Part shown: piece after piece, positions 1 through 8,321 of the stretch
How the letters are laid out: the number at the start of each line of letters is the position of its first letter
Position numbering within the stretch: position 1 is the first letter of the stretch
Origin: an uncultured Clostridia bacterium
GTDB taxonomy: Bacteria > Bacillota > Clostridia > Oscillospirales > Acutalibacteraceae
Direction of reading: 5' to 3'
Assembly: GCA_946004305.1 (NCBI GenBank)
Contig: CAMFZJ010000009.1
Coordinates: 1-20,034, forward strand
Length of the DNA: 20,034 nt
Notes under the pieces: generated by a model
What the model saw: only the letters and a program-made list of their open reading frames with translations
Told to the model about the DNA's origin: nothing
Databases searched by the model: none
Made by a program: the position numbers and the translations under genes

Positions 1-482
1 TTGCCCTCAAGAGGCATTTTTTGGCGGATAACATAGGGAGTACCCTCACTGAGAAGTCGGTCAATTTCTTCCTGAGGAAGGTCACGGCAATGTCTGTCAT
101 AACCGCCGAATTCAGAGTTTTCCTGGAGCTTTTCAAGTCTTTCCTTGCTACAGAAACAGCGGTAAGCCTTTCCCTCTTTTATAAGCTGTTCAGCGTATGG
201 AAGATACATATCCTTACGCTCACTCTGAACATAAGGTCCAAAATCTCCTCCAACGTCAGGTCCCTCATCGTGGAGAAGACCTGCTGTTTTCAACGTATCG
301 TATATAACATCTACTGCACCCTCAACATATCTTTCCTGATCTGTGTCCTCAATTCTAAGTACAAATGTACCTCCCTGTGACTTTGCAATCAGATATTCAT
401 ACAATGCAGTACGAAGATTGCCAACGTGCATAAAGCCTGTGGGACTGGGAGCATATCTGGTGCGTACCTTTTTATCAGCCAT
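1..482 (-). CDS. gltX: Glutamyl-tRNA synthetase, N-terminal part (runs off the left edge)
   Basis: Charges tRNA-Glu (and, in organisms using the indirect pathway, tRNA-Gln) with glutamate in the cytoplasm. The visible 160 residues begin MADKKVRTRYAPSPTG. The class I 'HIGH' signature appears in its usual GluRS form HVGN at residues 19-22, followed by NLRTALYEYL and LRIEDTDQERY, all typical of GluRS. A Cys pair in CFCSKERL (about residue 110) fits the inserted connective region of the family. The ATG at 482 was chosen because the protein then starts directly before the catalytic N-terminus and is preceded by GTGAGGG at a good distance. The 3' end, with KMSKS and the anticodon-binding domain, lies outside the window. 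It is transcribed leftward from a promoter at 524-552, divergent from the LRR gene. Confidence 0.95.
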   Translation of the reverse strand, partial: MADKKVRTRYAPSPTGFMHVGNLRTALYEYLIAKSQGGTFVLRIEDTDQERYVEGAVDVIYDTLKTAGLLHDEGPDVGGDFGPYVQSERKDMYLPYAEQLIKEGKAYRCFCSKERLEKLQENSEFGGYDRHCRDLPQEEIDRLLSEGTPYVIRQKMPLEG

Positions 483-523
483 TGCTTTTCCCTCACTTTT
501 GAAAATTTTACGTTATTTAGAAC

Positions 524-552
524 ATTATAAAATAAATAAGGTGATTTGTAAA
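524..552 (-). promoter_or_regulatory. Sigma-A-type promoter of gltX
   Basis: On the minus strand TTTACA (552-547) and TATAAT (529-524) are separated by exactly 17 bases. The predicted transcript starts about 30-35 bases before the gltX ATG at 482. The remainder of the 483-722 intergenic stretch holds the LRR gene's ribosome site and a TATAAT at 684-689 without a convincing -35 box. Confidence 0.75.
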
Positions 553-722
553 GACCGGCAAAGGCTTTCTTTAGCTAATCAATACATTTTGCAAATACTT
601 TGGCTCTGAATAAACAAATCATGCCATCTATAACAAAATCACTACCAACTGTAACATTTCGCCCACTTTTTCATATTAAAAGCTATAATATATTTAACAC
701 GCTCTATAAGGAGGAATTAGTT

Positions 723-2024
723 ATGAAAAAATTATCATTATTTATGGCTGTTATTATTTTAAGTGCCCTATTCTCTGTACCTGCAAATGCAGTATATAAT
801 GTTGACACGAAGATTAAGGAGATAAATGGAGTCAAATTTACATACAGTGTGATAGATAATAAGTATGTTGAAATTAGGCACGGAGAGGGTTTTATTCCTG
901 CTGAAATTGAGGGATATCCTGTTACTATGATTGGCCCATATGCATATATGATGTACCTTGACGAAGAATATAAAGATTTCGGCGGAAGCTGGGTAATCCC
1001 CGATACTGTCACTCATATAGACAACTATGCTTTTAAAGACAACAAAAATATATATTCTATTAAAATACCTGCCAGTGTAACATATATTGAAGAGGGTGCT
1101 TTTTATGGTTGTGAAAATCTTAAGAAAATAGAACTTCCGCCAACTATACGAACAATATGCAAATCAACCTTTCAGAATTGTAGGAAACTAAAGAAAGCAA
1201 CTCTCGGCAGTGAAGTGAGGATTATTGAAGATAATGCTTTTTTTAATTGCCGTAATCTAGCGGAAATCAATTTTAATAAATATTTGAATTCATTAGGTAC
1301 CAGAGCCTTTTATAATTGTACTTCGTTAAAAAGTTTGGACTTTTCAAAATGTATTTGCCTTGACATTGTTGGAAAAGAAGCACTGGGTTACTATGATGAA
1401 AAAACTATAATTCTCGGTTACTATAATTACAAAAAGAAAATAACAGCAAAGAAAGTTAAGGATTTTACAATTACAGCCACTCCAAATTATTATGAAGGAG
1501 TTAAAGCGTATGCCTTTAGAAACAATTTTAACTTTATTTCTAATGCAGAAAGCGAAACCAATGATTTAGGTAACTGTAGTGCCGGTAATACCTTAAAACT
1601 AAAAATCGATGGTAAAAAACTTAATGATTATTCTACAAAAAACAACAAAATTATAAAAATCACAAAGAAAGGTAAAATAATCGCACTGCAAAAAGGAAAA
1701 GCAAAAGTAAAAGTAACACTATCAAACGGCAAAAAATACTCAGGTATTTTTACTGTAAAAACAAATCCAAAATTAATAATCAATGGCAGTACCCTTTCAG
1801 CAAAGAAAACCTACACGATAAAAAAGGGTGACTCTCTAAATGTGAAAATCAGTGGCAAAGCAAAAGCAATAAAAAACAAATATGTCCACAATTCTATAGC
1901 AAAAATAACTTCTGATACAAATGATAGTTTTATTAAAATCAAAGGTCTAAAAATCGGAACAACCACAGTAAAAATTAAGGTGAACGGAGTAAAAAAACTA
2001 ACGGCTAAAGTAAAAGTAAGCTAA
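723..2024 (+). CDS. Secreted BspA-type leucine-rich-repeat protein with C-terminal Ig-like (Big_2-like) domains
   Basis: The product has 433 residues. The ATG at 723 was chosen over an upstream in-frame start at 600 because AAGGAGG lies at 708-714 and the protein then opens with a clean signal peptide: MKKLS, a hydrophobic stretch to residue 20, and ANA just before a likely cut after residue 23. Residues about 91-215 hold repeats of the LRR_5/BspA kind (VIPDTVTHIDNYAF, IPASVTYIEEGAFYGCENLKKIELP, AFFNCRNLAEI, AFYNCTSLKSLDF). Residues about 287-346 resemble a bacterial Ig-like fold (STKNNKIIKITKKGKIIALQ followed by KGKAKVKVTL). A second lysine-rich beta domain runs to the end. No sortase motif or membrane anchor is visible, so it is probably released or held non-covalently. 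The gene is markedly more AT- and lysine-rich than its neighbours, which suggests an accessory gene. Such proteins are usually linked to surface binding or adhesion; the ligand is unknown. Confidence 0.85.
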   Translation: MKKLSLFMAVIILSALFSVPANAVYNVDTKIKEINGVKFTYSVIDNKYVEIRHGEGFIPAEIEGYPVTMIGPYAYMMYLDEEYKDFGGSWVIPDTVTHIDNYAFKDNKNIYSIKIPASVTYIEEGAFYGCENLKKIELPPTIRTICKSTFQNCRKLKKATLGSEVRIIEDNAFFNCRNLAEINFNKYLNSLGTRAFYNCTSLKSLDFSKCICLDIVGKEALGYYDEKTIILGYYNYKKKITAKKVKDFTITATPNYYEGVKAYAFRNNFNFISNAESETNDLGNCSAGNTLKLKIDGKKLNDYSTKNNKIIKITKKGKIIALQKGKAKVKVTLSNGKKYSGIFTVKTNPKLIINGSTLSAKKTYTIKKGDSLNVKISGKAKAIKNKYVHNSIAKITSDTNDSFIKIKGLKIGTTTVKIKVNGVKKLTAKVKVS

Positions 2025-2044
2025 TAGCGAATACATCCAACAAT

Positions 2045-2078
2045 AAAAGCGTTATGCAAAATTTTGCATAACGCTTTT
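2045..2078. terminator. Two-way terminator between the LRR gene and secA
   Basis: A perfect 17+17-base palindrome (AAAAGCGTTATGCAAAA and its complement) with no unpaired loop bases beyond those needed to turn. The outer arms give a run of A on one side and T on the other, so it can end transcription from both convergent genes. Confidence 0.85.
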
Positions 2079-2095
2079 GGTTTATACAGGTCTAT

Positions 2096-4969
2096 TTATT
2101 CATCTCTGCCGCAGCATTTTTTGTATTTCTTACCACTACCGCAAGGACAAGGGTCGTTTCTGCCTATCTTTTTGCCTTTGCGAATGGTTTTATTTACTGA
2201 GTCTGTGCCGTCCCCGGAGGTTGCTGTTGGCTTTGCAACCTGTTCACGCTGCATAGCTTTCTTCAGAACATCATCATCCACAGCTTCCTCATTTTCAGCT
2301 TCTGCTGCCCCCTGTGCCTTTTCGGCTGCAAGTCTTCTTGCCGCTGCAATAGCTTCACTTCTGCGCTGTTTGTTTATAATCTGCTTTGCCACCTGTCTTG
2401 GATGGGTCAGAGCAAGCTTTGCAGTATCCTCACGGATAGCGGCAATCATTTCGTCAAACATATCAAAGCCTTCAAGACGGTATTCAACTACAGGGTCGTG
2501 CTGTCCATAGGAACGCAGGTGGATACCTGCCTTGAGCTGTTCCATATTGTCAATATGATCCATCCAGTGAGTATCAACGCTGTTAAGAATATATTTACGT
2601 TCAAGCTCTCTGATAACTTCTTCCGGAAGCATCTTTTCATTTTCAGCGTAAACAGCCTGAGCGTCCTCAAAAATCATATTTTTGATTTCGTCTTGCTCAA
2701 CCATTTCGAATTCGTCATCAGTAAGGTTATATTTATCTCTGTCGGTGATAACCCAATCCTTGTAGGTATCAAGAAGAGCTGTGTAGTTCCAGTTATCGTG
2801 AATACCCTCAGGAAGATAAAGTCTGATATTGTCAGCAATGCTTTCTTCAATCATTTTCATAACAGTATCTCTTAAGTTTTCACCGTCAAGAACCTGATCA
2901 CGCTGAGTATAGATAATCTCACGCTGTTTGTTGAGAACATCGTCATACTGAAGTACGTCCTTACGAATACCGAAGTTACGCATTTCGACCTTTTCCTGTG
3001 AGCCTTCAATAATATTGGAAAGCATCTTATTCTCTATAGGCATATCCTCATCAACATTCAGCCTTGACATCATTGCTTTCATTCTGTCACCGCCGAACAG
3101 ACGCATTAAATCGTCCTCGGTTGAAAGGAAAAACCGGCTCTTACCCGGGTCGCCCTGACGGCCTGCACGTCCGCGGAGCTGGTTATCAATACGTCTTGAC
3201 TCGTGACGTTCTGTACCTATAATATACAATCCGCCGGCATCTCTTACCTGTTGAGCTTCTTCCTTAATTTCTTCGCTGTATTTTTCGTTAAGCTCTGCAA
3301 AGGTTTTTCTTGCTTCAAGGATTTCCTGATCATCAGTTTCGGCAAAGCCTGTTGCCTCGGCAATAAGCTCCTCAGGGAAGCCCTGCTTTCTCATTGAAGC
3401 CTTTGCAAGATATTCCGAGTTACCTCCAAGGATAATATCGGTACCACGGCCTGCCATATTTGTAGCAATTGTTACAGCTCCAAGCTTACCTGCCTGCGCA
3501 ACAATTTCCGCTTCCTTATCGTGCTGTTTAGCATTCAGCACGTTGTGAGCTATGCCACGCTTTTTAAGCATTTTTGACAACAGCTCTGATTTTTCGATTG
3601 AAATTGTACCGACAAGAACAGGCTGGCCCTTTTTGTTAGCTTCAACAATCTGCTCGATTACAGCCATAAACTTGCCGTTTTCTGTTTTATAAATTGAGTC
3701 AGGCAAATCCTTTCTTATGAGAGGCTTGTTTGTAGGAATTTCCAGTACATCAAGCTTATAAATCTCCTGAAATTCTGTTTCCTCTGTAAGAGCTGTACCT
3801 GTCATACCGGAAAGCTTTTTGTAAAGGCGGAAGTAGTTTTGGAATGTAATGGTAGCAAGGGTTTTGCTTTCATTCTGAACCTTAACTCCCTCTTTGGCTT
3901 CAATAGCCTGATGAAGTCCCTCATTGTAGCGTCTGCCGTACATAAGACGTCCTGTGAACTCGTCAACAATTATAATCTCGCCGTCTTTTACAACATAGTC
4001 AACGTCACGCTTCATAATGCCGTTTGCACGGATAGCCTGATTAACATGGTGCTGAATTGTGAGATTTTCAGGGTCAGTCAGGTTGTCAACATTAAAGAAA
4101 GCTTCTGCTTTCTTAACACCGCTTTGAGTAAGAGTAGCAGTTTTCTGCTTTTCGTCAACTACATAGTCAATGCCGTTTTCTGCATAGTATTCTTCCATAT
4201 CCTCTTTTGAGTTAAGCTCTGTAAAGCGTTTAACAGTGAGGGTTTTTGCAAAGCGGTTTGCCTGAGTGTAAAGCTCTGTGCTTTTGTCACCCTTACCGCT
4301 GATAATAAGAGGGGTACGGGCTTCATCAATAAGGATTGAGTCAACCTCATCCACGATCGCAAATGCGTGTCCGCGCTGAACCTTGTTTTCTTTGTAAACT
4401 ACCATATTATCTCTTAAGTAGTCAAAACCAAGCTCGTTGTTTGTGCCGTATGTAATATCTGCGTCATATGCAGCTTTTCTTTCAGCAGGGTCAAGGTCGT
4501 GAACAATAAGTCCTACCGTTAGTCCAAGATAACGGTAAAGCTTGCCCATCCACTCTGAGTCACGTCTTGCAAGGTAATCGTTGACAGTTACAATGTGAAC
4601 GCCGTTACCTGTAAGAGCGTTTAGATATGCAGGTAAAGTAGCAACCAAGGTTTTACCTTCACCTGTTTTCATTTCTGCAATTCTTCCCTGATGAAGAACA
4701 ATACCGCCGATAACCTGCACAGGAAAGTGCTTCATACCAAGGACACGCATTGAAGCTTCTCTGCATACAGCAAATGCGTCAGGTAAAATATCGTCAGTAG
4801 TTTCTCCCTTTGCAAGGCGTTCCTTTAATATAGCAGTCTGCTGTTTAAGCTCAGACTCGCTCATAGCCTTGTATTTTTCATCAAGAGCAAGCACCTTGTT
4901 AGCAATAGGCTGAACTCTTTTTATCTCACGCTTGCTGTAATTTCCAAACAATGCTTTTAATGGATTCAT
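2096..4969 (-). CDS. secA: Preprotein translocase ATPase SecA
   Basis: The cytoplasmic/peripheral membrane ATPase that drives unfolded secretory proteins through SecYEG. The 957-residue protein carries Walker A GEGKT at 103-107, the DEAD-type box DEVD at 207-210 followed by SILIDEARTP, SGMTGTA near 387-393, and TNMAGRGTDI followed by RGRAGRQGDPG (NBD2, about 503-609). The C-terminal SEC-C zinc motif has Cys at 941, 943, 952 and 953 (CPCGSGKKYKKCC). It is longer than B. subtilis SecA (841 residues), partly because of about 55 extra residues at roughly 518-573 inside NBD2 and a long C-terminal linker. The ATG at 4969 gives the normal N-terminus; AAAGGA lies upstream with a rather long spacing. 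It is the last gene of the leftward block with the PBP and FHA-FtsW genes; only 31 bases separate it from the PBP stop and no convincing promoter was seen there. Confidence 0.97.
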   Translation of the reverse strand: MNPLKALFGNYSKREIKRVQPIANKVLALDEKYKAMSESELKQQTAILKERLAKGETTDDILPDAFAVCREASMRVLGMKHFPVQVIGGIVLHQGRIAEMKTGEGKTLVATLPAYLNALTGNGVHIVTVNDYLARRDSEWMGKLYRYLGLTVGLIVHDLDPAERKAAYDADITYGTNNELGFDYLRDNMVVYKENKVQRGHAFAIVDEVDSILIDEARTPLIISGKGDKSTELYTQANRFAKTLTVKRFTELNSKEDMEEYYAENGIDYVVDEKQKTATLTQSGVKKAEAFFNVDNLTDPENLTIQHHVNQAIRANGIMKRDVDYVVKDGEIIIVDEFTGRLMYGRRYNEGLHQAIEAKEGVKVQNESKTLATITFQNYFRLYKKLSGMTGTALTEETEFQEIYKLDVLEIPTNKPLIRKDLPDSIYKTENGKFMAVIEQIVEANKKGQPVLVGTISIEKSELLSKMLKKRGIAHNVLNAKQHDKEAEIVAQAGKLGAVTIATNMAGRGTDIILGGNSEYLAKASMRKQGFPEELIAEATGFAETDDQEILEARKTFAELNEKYSEEIKEEAQQVRDAGGLYIIGTERHESRRIDNQLRGRAGRQGDPGKSRFFLSTEDDLMRLFGGDRMKAMMSRLNVDEDMPIENKMLSNIIEGSQEKVEMRNFGIRKDVLQYDDVLNKQREIIYTQRDQVLDGENLRDTVMKMIEESIADNIRLYLPEGIHDNWNYTALLDTYKDWVITDRDKYNLTDDEFEMVEQDEIKNMIFEDAQAVYAENEKMLPEEVIRELERKYILNSVDTHWMDHIDNMEQLKAGIHLRSYGQHDPVVEYRLEGFDMFDEMIAAIREDTAKLALTHPRQVAKQIINKQRRSEAIAAARRLAAEKAQGAAEAENEEAVDDDVLKKAMQREQVAKPTATSGDGTDSVNKTIRKGKKIGRNDPCPCGSGKKYKKCCGRDE

Positions 4970-5000
4970 AATATATTAAATTCCTTTCAGTCGTATAATT

Positions 5001-6407
5001 TTACCGGGCTTTCAGGCTTTTTGCAGCCTGAATCATAGCAGCCTTTGCAACCTGTCCCGCTGTACCGTAGCCGTACTGACTGCTTCCGTGTACAACGCTT
5101 GCAAATGCAAGAGGACAATCCTCGTCAATACAATAGCCGACCATCCAGCCGTCATTTTTGTCCTGACCTTGTCCTGTAACGGTTTCGCCTGTACCGGTTT
5201 TAGCACAGATTGTAAGCCCGCCGAACATACTGTCGCCGTAGTCGTTGACTACTGCTCCTCTCATATACTCTTCCAGCTTTTGGGCAGTTTCCCCGGAAAT
5301 CATATTCTTACCCTTTGAGCCGTTTCCTAAAAGGCTTAAATCCGGAAGAATATCCCCTGATGCGCCTGCAACAATATATGGGATTGTAGGAGTTCCGCCC
5401 TCAGCAATAGCACCGCAGATAATAGCCATCTGCATAGGGTTTACCTTATCGTTATACTGACCTACACCTGACCATGCAAGCTGGTTTTTGTTAGCCTTTT
5501 TAACATTATAGTTTCCCTTTTTTGTGCTTATTCCGCTTATGTCAAAGCTTGAGTTTATTCCTAGCTTTTTAGCTGCCTCGGTCATTTTTTCCTGACCAAG
5601 CTCAACGGCAAGCTCTGCAAAAACAATGTTGCAGGAATGTCCGAAAGCCTGTTTAAGGTTTACACTTCCATGACTTGAAACACAGGTAACGTCACCGCCG
5701 CCTATGTCCTCTCTGCCCTTGCAGTACCATGTTCTGCTTTCAATATCAGGGATATTTTCCAATGCAGCTACTGTAGTTACTATTTTAAAAATTGAACCGG
5801 GGGTATAGGTTGATGACAAAACATTGTCAAGATATACTCCCTCGTATTCATCTTCGTTTTCTTCGGTAATCTTAGGGGGAGCCTGAGGGTCATAGGACCT
5901 TGTACTTACAGAGCATAGTATCTCACCGGTTTTGTAGTTATATATAACACAGGCACCGCTGTCGTAATTTTTCAGCACATTATATGCCGCCTTACAGGTG
6001 TCTGCGTCAACGGTAAGAGCAATATCTCTGCTGCTTTGCAGGGATTTTGGTAAATTCAGTCCCCAGATAAAGCTGTAGCCTGTAAGCTGAGAGCGATACT
6101 GACTCTGAACTGAAGTAGAAATATTAAAGGAATCATCACCGACAACGTGGAGCAAAGCCTTTCGTACAGATGAATCCTGATGATAAATACGCTCATCCCC
6201 TACAGTCTGAGCTAAAATTTCACCATCTCTGTCTAATATAGCACCGGCACGGGCAAATCCGCCGGCACCTGAAATATGGCGGTTGTATGTTTGGTCTGCC
6301 CAGTCTGAGGCATTAAAAACAGTTCTGAAAACCAAAAACGCAAGTCCGGCAAGAAATGCAATAACAACAATAAATATAAGCCAAGACCTTTGAAGCATTC
6401 TTTTCAT
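5001..6407 (-). CDS. Class B penicillin-binding protein (D,D-transpeptidase, FtsI/PbpA-like)
   Basis: Predicted membrane-anchored peptidoglycan transpeptidase that cross-links glycan strands outside the membrane. The 468-residue protein has one N-terminal membrane segment (about residues 9-29) and then the extracytoplasmic domain. Active-site motifs are complete: SIFK with catalytic Ser205 and Lys208, SCN at 258-260, and KTGTGE with KTG at 403-405. The protein is shorter than standard FtsI/PBP2 because its N-terminal non-penicillin-binding region is reduced, as in the mycobacterial PbpA type. The gene follows the FHA-FtsW/RodA fusion by 52 bases, the classic pairing of a SEDS glycosyltransferase with its cognate class B PBP. 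AAAGGATG upstream of the ATG at 6407 supports this start. Whether the pair serves division, elongation or sporulation cannot be read from sequence. Confidence 0.93.
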   Translation of the reverse strand: MKRMLQRSWLIFIVVIAFLAGLAFLVFRTVFNASDWADQTYNRHISGAGGFARAGAILDRDGEILAQTVGDERIYHQDSSVRKALLHVVGDDSFNISTSVQSQYRSQLTGYSFIWGLNLPKSLQSSRDIALTVDADTCKAAYNVLKNYDSGACVIYNYKTGEILCSVSTRSYDPQAPPKITEENEDEYEGVYLDNVLSSTYTPGSIFKIVTTVAALENIPDIESRTWYCKGREDIGGGDVTCVSSHGSVNLKQAFGHSCNIVFAELAVELGQEKMTEAAKKLGINSSFDISGISTKKGNYNVKKANKNQLAWSGVGQYNDKVNPMQMAIICGAIAEGGTPTIPYIVAGASGDILPDLSLLGNGSKGKNMISGETAQKLEEYMRGAVVNDYGDSMFGGLTICAKTGTGETVTGQGQDKNDGWMVGYCIDEDCPLAFASVVHGSSQYGYGTAGQVAKAAMIQAAKSLKAR

Positions 6408-6459
6408 ACAGCACCATCCTTTCAGAATAATTAATAAATCAAATATGTTTGTATAATAA

Positions 6460-8136
6460 TCAGGACTTTACTTTTACAGCATAAGTCCTTTCGTCAGCAG
6501 CCTTAATAAATGCAAGAAGTCCCCAACAGGAAATCATACTTGAACCACCGCTGCTTATAAATGGAAAAGTTACGCCGGTCAGCGGAAGAATATCGGTTGC
6601 ACCGAAAATATTCAGAGTCATCTGAATTACAAGAAGTCCTGCCGCACAGCAGGCAGAAATTGAGTAGAAAGTACTTCTGCTTCTTGTTGTAACTGAGCGA
6701 GCGTAAATAACTAAAGCTGCAATAGCAACAGCCAATGTAACTGCTACAATAAATCCCATTTCCTCAGACATAAGACCAAACACAAGGTCAGATTCGGAAG
6801 CGGCAATGTTTTTTAGATATCCGTTGCCGATTCCGACTCCGAAAAGTCCTCCTGAGGCAATATAGGTCATAGTACGGGTCATCTGATAGCCTTTGTCGGA
6901 AGCATTTTCCCAAGCGTGTCCCCATACTTCAAATCTTTTAAGAACATAGGGCTTCAGGTTAAGAACCATAATTCCCGCAAAGCCTGCGGCGGCAATAGCA
7001 AAAATGATGGTTTTGAAATCTCCCGAACGCATAAAAGCAATAAGTAAAAAGGCTCCGAAGAATATAAGAGCTGTACCGAAGTCGCCCATAAGAGCCAATG
7101 CTCCAACGCAAATCAGAGAGAATACGATAAATTCGATAAGGTTTTTTCTTGTCTGTAAATGGTCAAGACTTGCAGCGCCTACAAAGATGTATGCAATCTT
7201 AACAAATTCCGATGGCTGTACGGTAATAGGGCCAAGTGAAATCCAGTTTGCAGAACCGTTGGTAACCTTACCGAAAACAAGGTTTATGGCAAGAAACACC
7301 ACAGCTCCAATCATAATTATCATTTTCCATTTGGTAACCATATCGGGATTTTCGATAAACTTAATAATAACGCAGAAAATAATCATACCTGCAACTGCGG
7401 CAACAAGCTGGATAACCGCCATTCTGATGCCGTTTGTCTGCCGTACCAACAGCATAACTCCTATACCTGTCATAAACAGGCACAAACTCTCAATCTCAAA
7501 AGAAATTCGTTTAAGAATAACTGATGAAACAAAGAAGAAAATCCACTCTACCGCCACCAAGGCACCGCAAATCATAACAGGGGTGTAGTCTGTACCGCTG
7601 TCTGCAAAAACAGCCTCAACACCCATAAATATGTGGAAAAAGCTAATTAACAGAAGAAGCTTAAAGGGCTTGATTGAAGGCTTGTTTACAACCTTTGAGA
7701 AAAACCAGCTGGAATGTAGCTCCTCGTGAAACTCCTCTCCCCGCTTAAAGACAAAGTCCTTGTTGCCCATAGAAATAACATCGTCAATTCTTACCTGAGT
7801 TCTTCTTATAATTCTTTTATCATTAACAAATGTGCCGGTTTTTGAGCCTACGTCTGAAATAAACCAGCCCTCTTTACGGCGAAGTAATACACAATGGTTT
7901 CGTGAAACCGCAGGGTCGTCAACTGCAATGTCGGAGCCTCGGCTTCTGCCGATGGAATTTTCCCAGAAAAGCACCGGAGTTTTTACTCCTGTATCCAAAT
8001 CCTGCAAAAGTACCAACGGACGTTCGGGACGTCTGCGGCGGCGCATAGAAGCGTAGCATTGATACACTATGATAATTGTATAAACAGGCAGTAACATTCT
8101 CAAAGCAACTACCGCAATATCCATAATTACTGTCAT
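6460..8136 (-). CDS. FHA domain fused to an FtsW/RodA/SpoVE-family (SEDS) peptidoglycan glycosyltransferase
   Basis: The 558-residue protein begins with a membrane segment (about 7-28). An arginine patch (32-36) that favours the cytoplasmic side follows, then a forkhead-associated domain (about 40-135) with GRS at 63-65, SRNH at 78-81 and SKTGTFVN at 98-105. These are the FHA positions that contact phosphothreonine. From about residue 158 it is a multi-pass SEDS protein with GPITVQPSEF (302-311), GDFGTALIF (351-359), SESDLVFGLMSEEMGF (447-462, Asp450 in the position of the catalytic Asp of RodA/FtsW) and GVTFPFISSGGSS (521-533). SEDS proteins polymerise lipid II. The FHA part suggests control by a Ser/Thr kinase, an inference supported by the mycobacterial gene neighbourhood fhaB-rodA-pbpA-pknB. 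The start at 8136 follows AGGGAGGTG (8155-8147); a second in-frame ATG lies at 8124. It is first in the block with the PBP and secA genes. Confidence 0.93.
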   Translation of the reverse strand: MTVIMDIAVVALRMLLPVYTIIIVYQCYASMRRRRRPERPLVLLQDLDTGVKTPVLFWENSIGRSRGSDIAVDDPAVSRNHCVLLRRKEGWFISDVGSKTGTFVNDKRIIRRTQVRIDDVISMGNKDFVFKRGEEFHEELHSSWFFSKVVNKPSIKPFKLLLLISFFHIFMGVEAVFADSGTDYTPVMICGALVAVEWIFFFVSSVILKRISFEIESLCLFMTGIGVMLLVRQTNGIRMAVIQLVAAVAGMIIFCVIIKFIENPDMVTKWKMIIMIGAVVFLAINLVFGKVTNGSANWISLGPITVQPSEFVKIAYIFVGAASLDHLQTRKNLIEFIVFSLICVGALALMGDFGTALIFFGAFLLIAFMRSGDFKTIIFAIAAAGFAGIMVLNLKPYVLKRFEVWGHAWENASDKGYQMTRTMTYIASGGLFGVGIGNGYLKNIAASESDLVFGLMSEEMGFIVAVTLAVAIAALVIYARSVTTRSRSTFYSISACCAAGLLVIQMTLNIFGATDILPLTGVTFPFISSGGSSMISCWGLLAFIKAADERTYAVKVKS

Positions 8137-8191
8137 AATACAGACGCACCTCCCTAAGGGCTATACTCCCACTTATAATAATTCATTATTC

Positions 8192-8220
8192 ATTTTACCC
8201 CATATAAATTTAAAAGTCAA
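8192..8220 (-). promoter_or_regulatory. Sigma-A-type promoter of the FHA-FtsW / PBP / secA block
   Basis: On the minus strand TTGACT (8220-8215) and TAAAAT (8197-8192) are separated by 17 bases, about 55 bases ahead of the FHA-FtsW start. It lies just downstream of the valS terminator, so the block is probably expressed independently of valS. Confidence 0.8.
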
Positions 8221-8257
8221 TGAATATATTGTTTGAAAGTGTATATTAAAACACAGC

Positions 8258-8294
8258 CAAAACAAAACTGACTCCGCTTAAAAAACGAAGTCAG
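8258..8294 (-). terminator. Rho-independent terminator of valS
   Basis: On the minus strand the arms CTGACTTCG and CGGAGTCAG (9 pairs, one G-T) enclose a 9-base loop and are followed by TTTTGTTTT. It sits about 28 bases after the valS stop. Confidence 0.85.
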
Positions 8295-8321
8295 CTTGTT
8301 GTTTAAATTCTTTTTAAATTC

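Noticed and set aside
21..609. Plus-strand open frames over the left edge
   Set aside because: The minus strand encodes clear GluRS sequence (HVGN, IEDTDQERY) through position 482; the plus frames show no family features.
684..689. TATAAT as a promoter for the LRR gene
   Set aside because: No acceptable -35 box was found 15-19 bases upstream and no TG extension is present; it is possible but too weak to list.
2064..2510. Plus-strand open frame opposite the end of secA
   Set aside because: It lies wholly against the well-supported SecA C-terminal coding region and has no ribosome site or recognisable protein features; it is a shadow frame.
5008..5035. Hairpin CAGGCT/AGCCTG near the end of the PBP gene as a terminator before secA
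   Set aside because: It lies inside the coding sequence and is not followed by a T-run, so it does not look like a terminator.
7004..7588. 194-codon plus-strand open frame inside the FHA-FtsW gene
   Set aside because: It is antisense to the SEDS membrane domain and is explained by codon bias on the other strand; no start signal was seen.
7896..7909. GGTTTCGTGAAACC palindrome resembling a parS site, inside the FHA-FtsW gene
   Set aside because: The parS arms are separated by ACGT; here only GT lies between them, so the spacing is wrong. It also lies in the coding part of the FHA domain (SRNH region).
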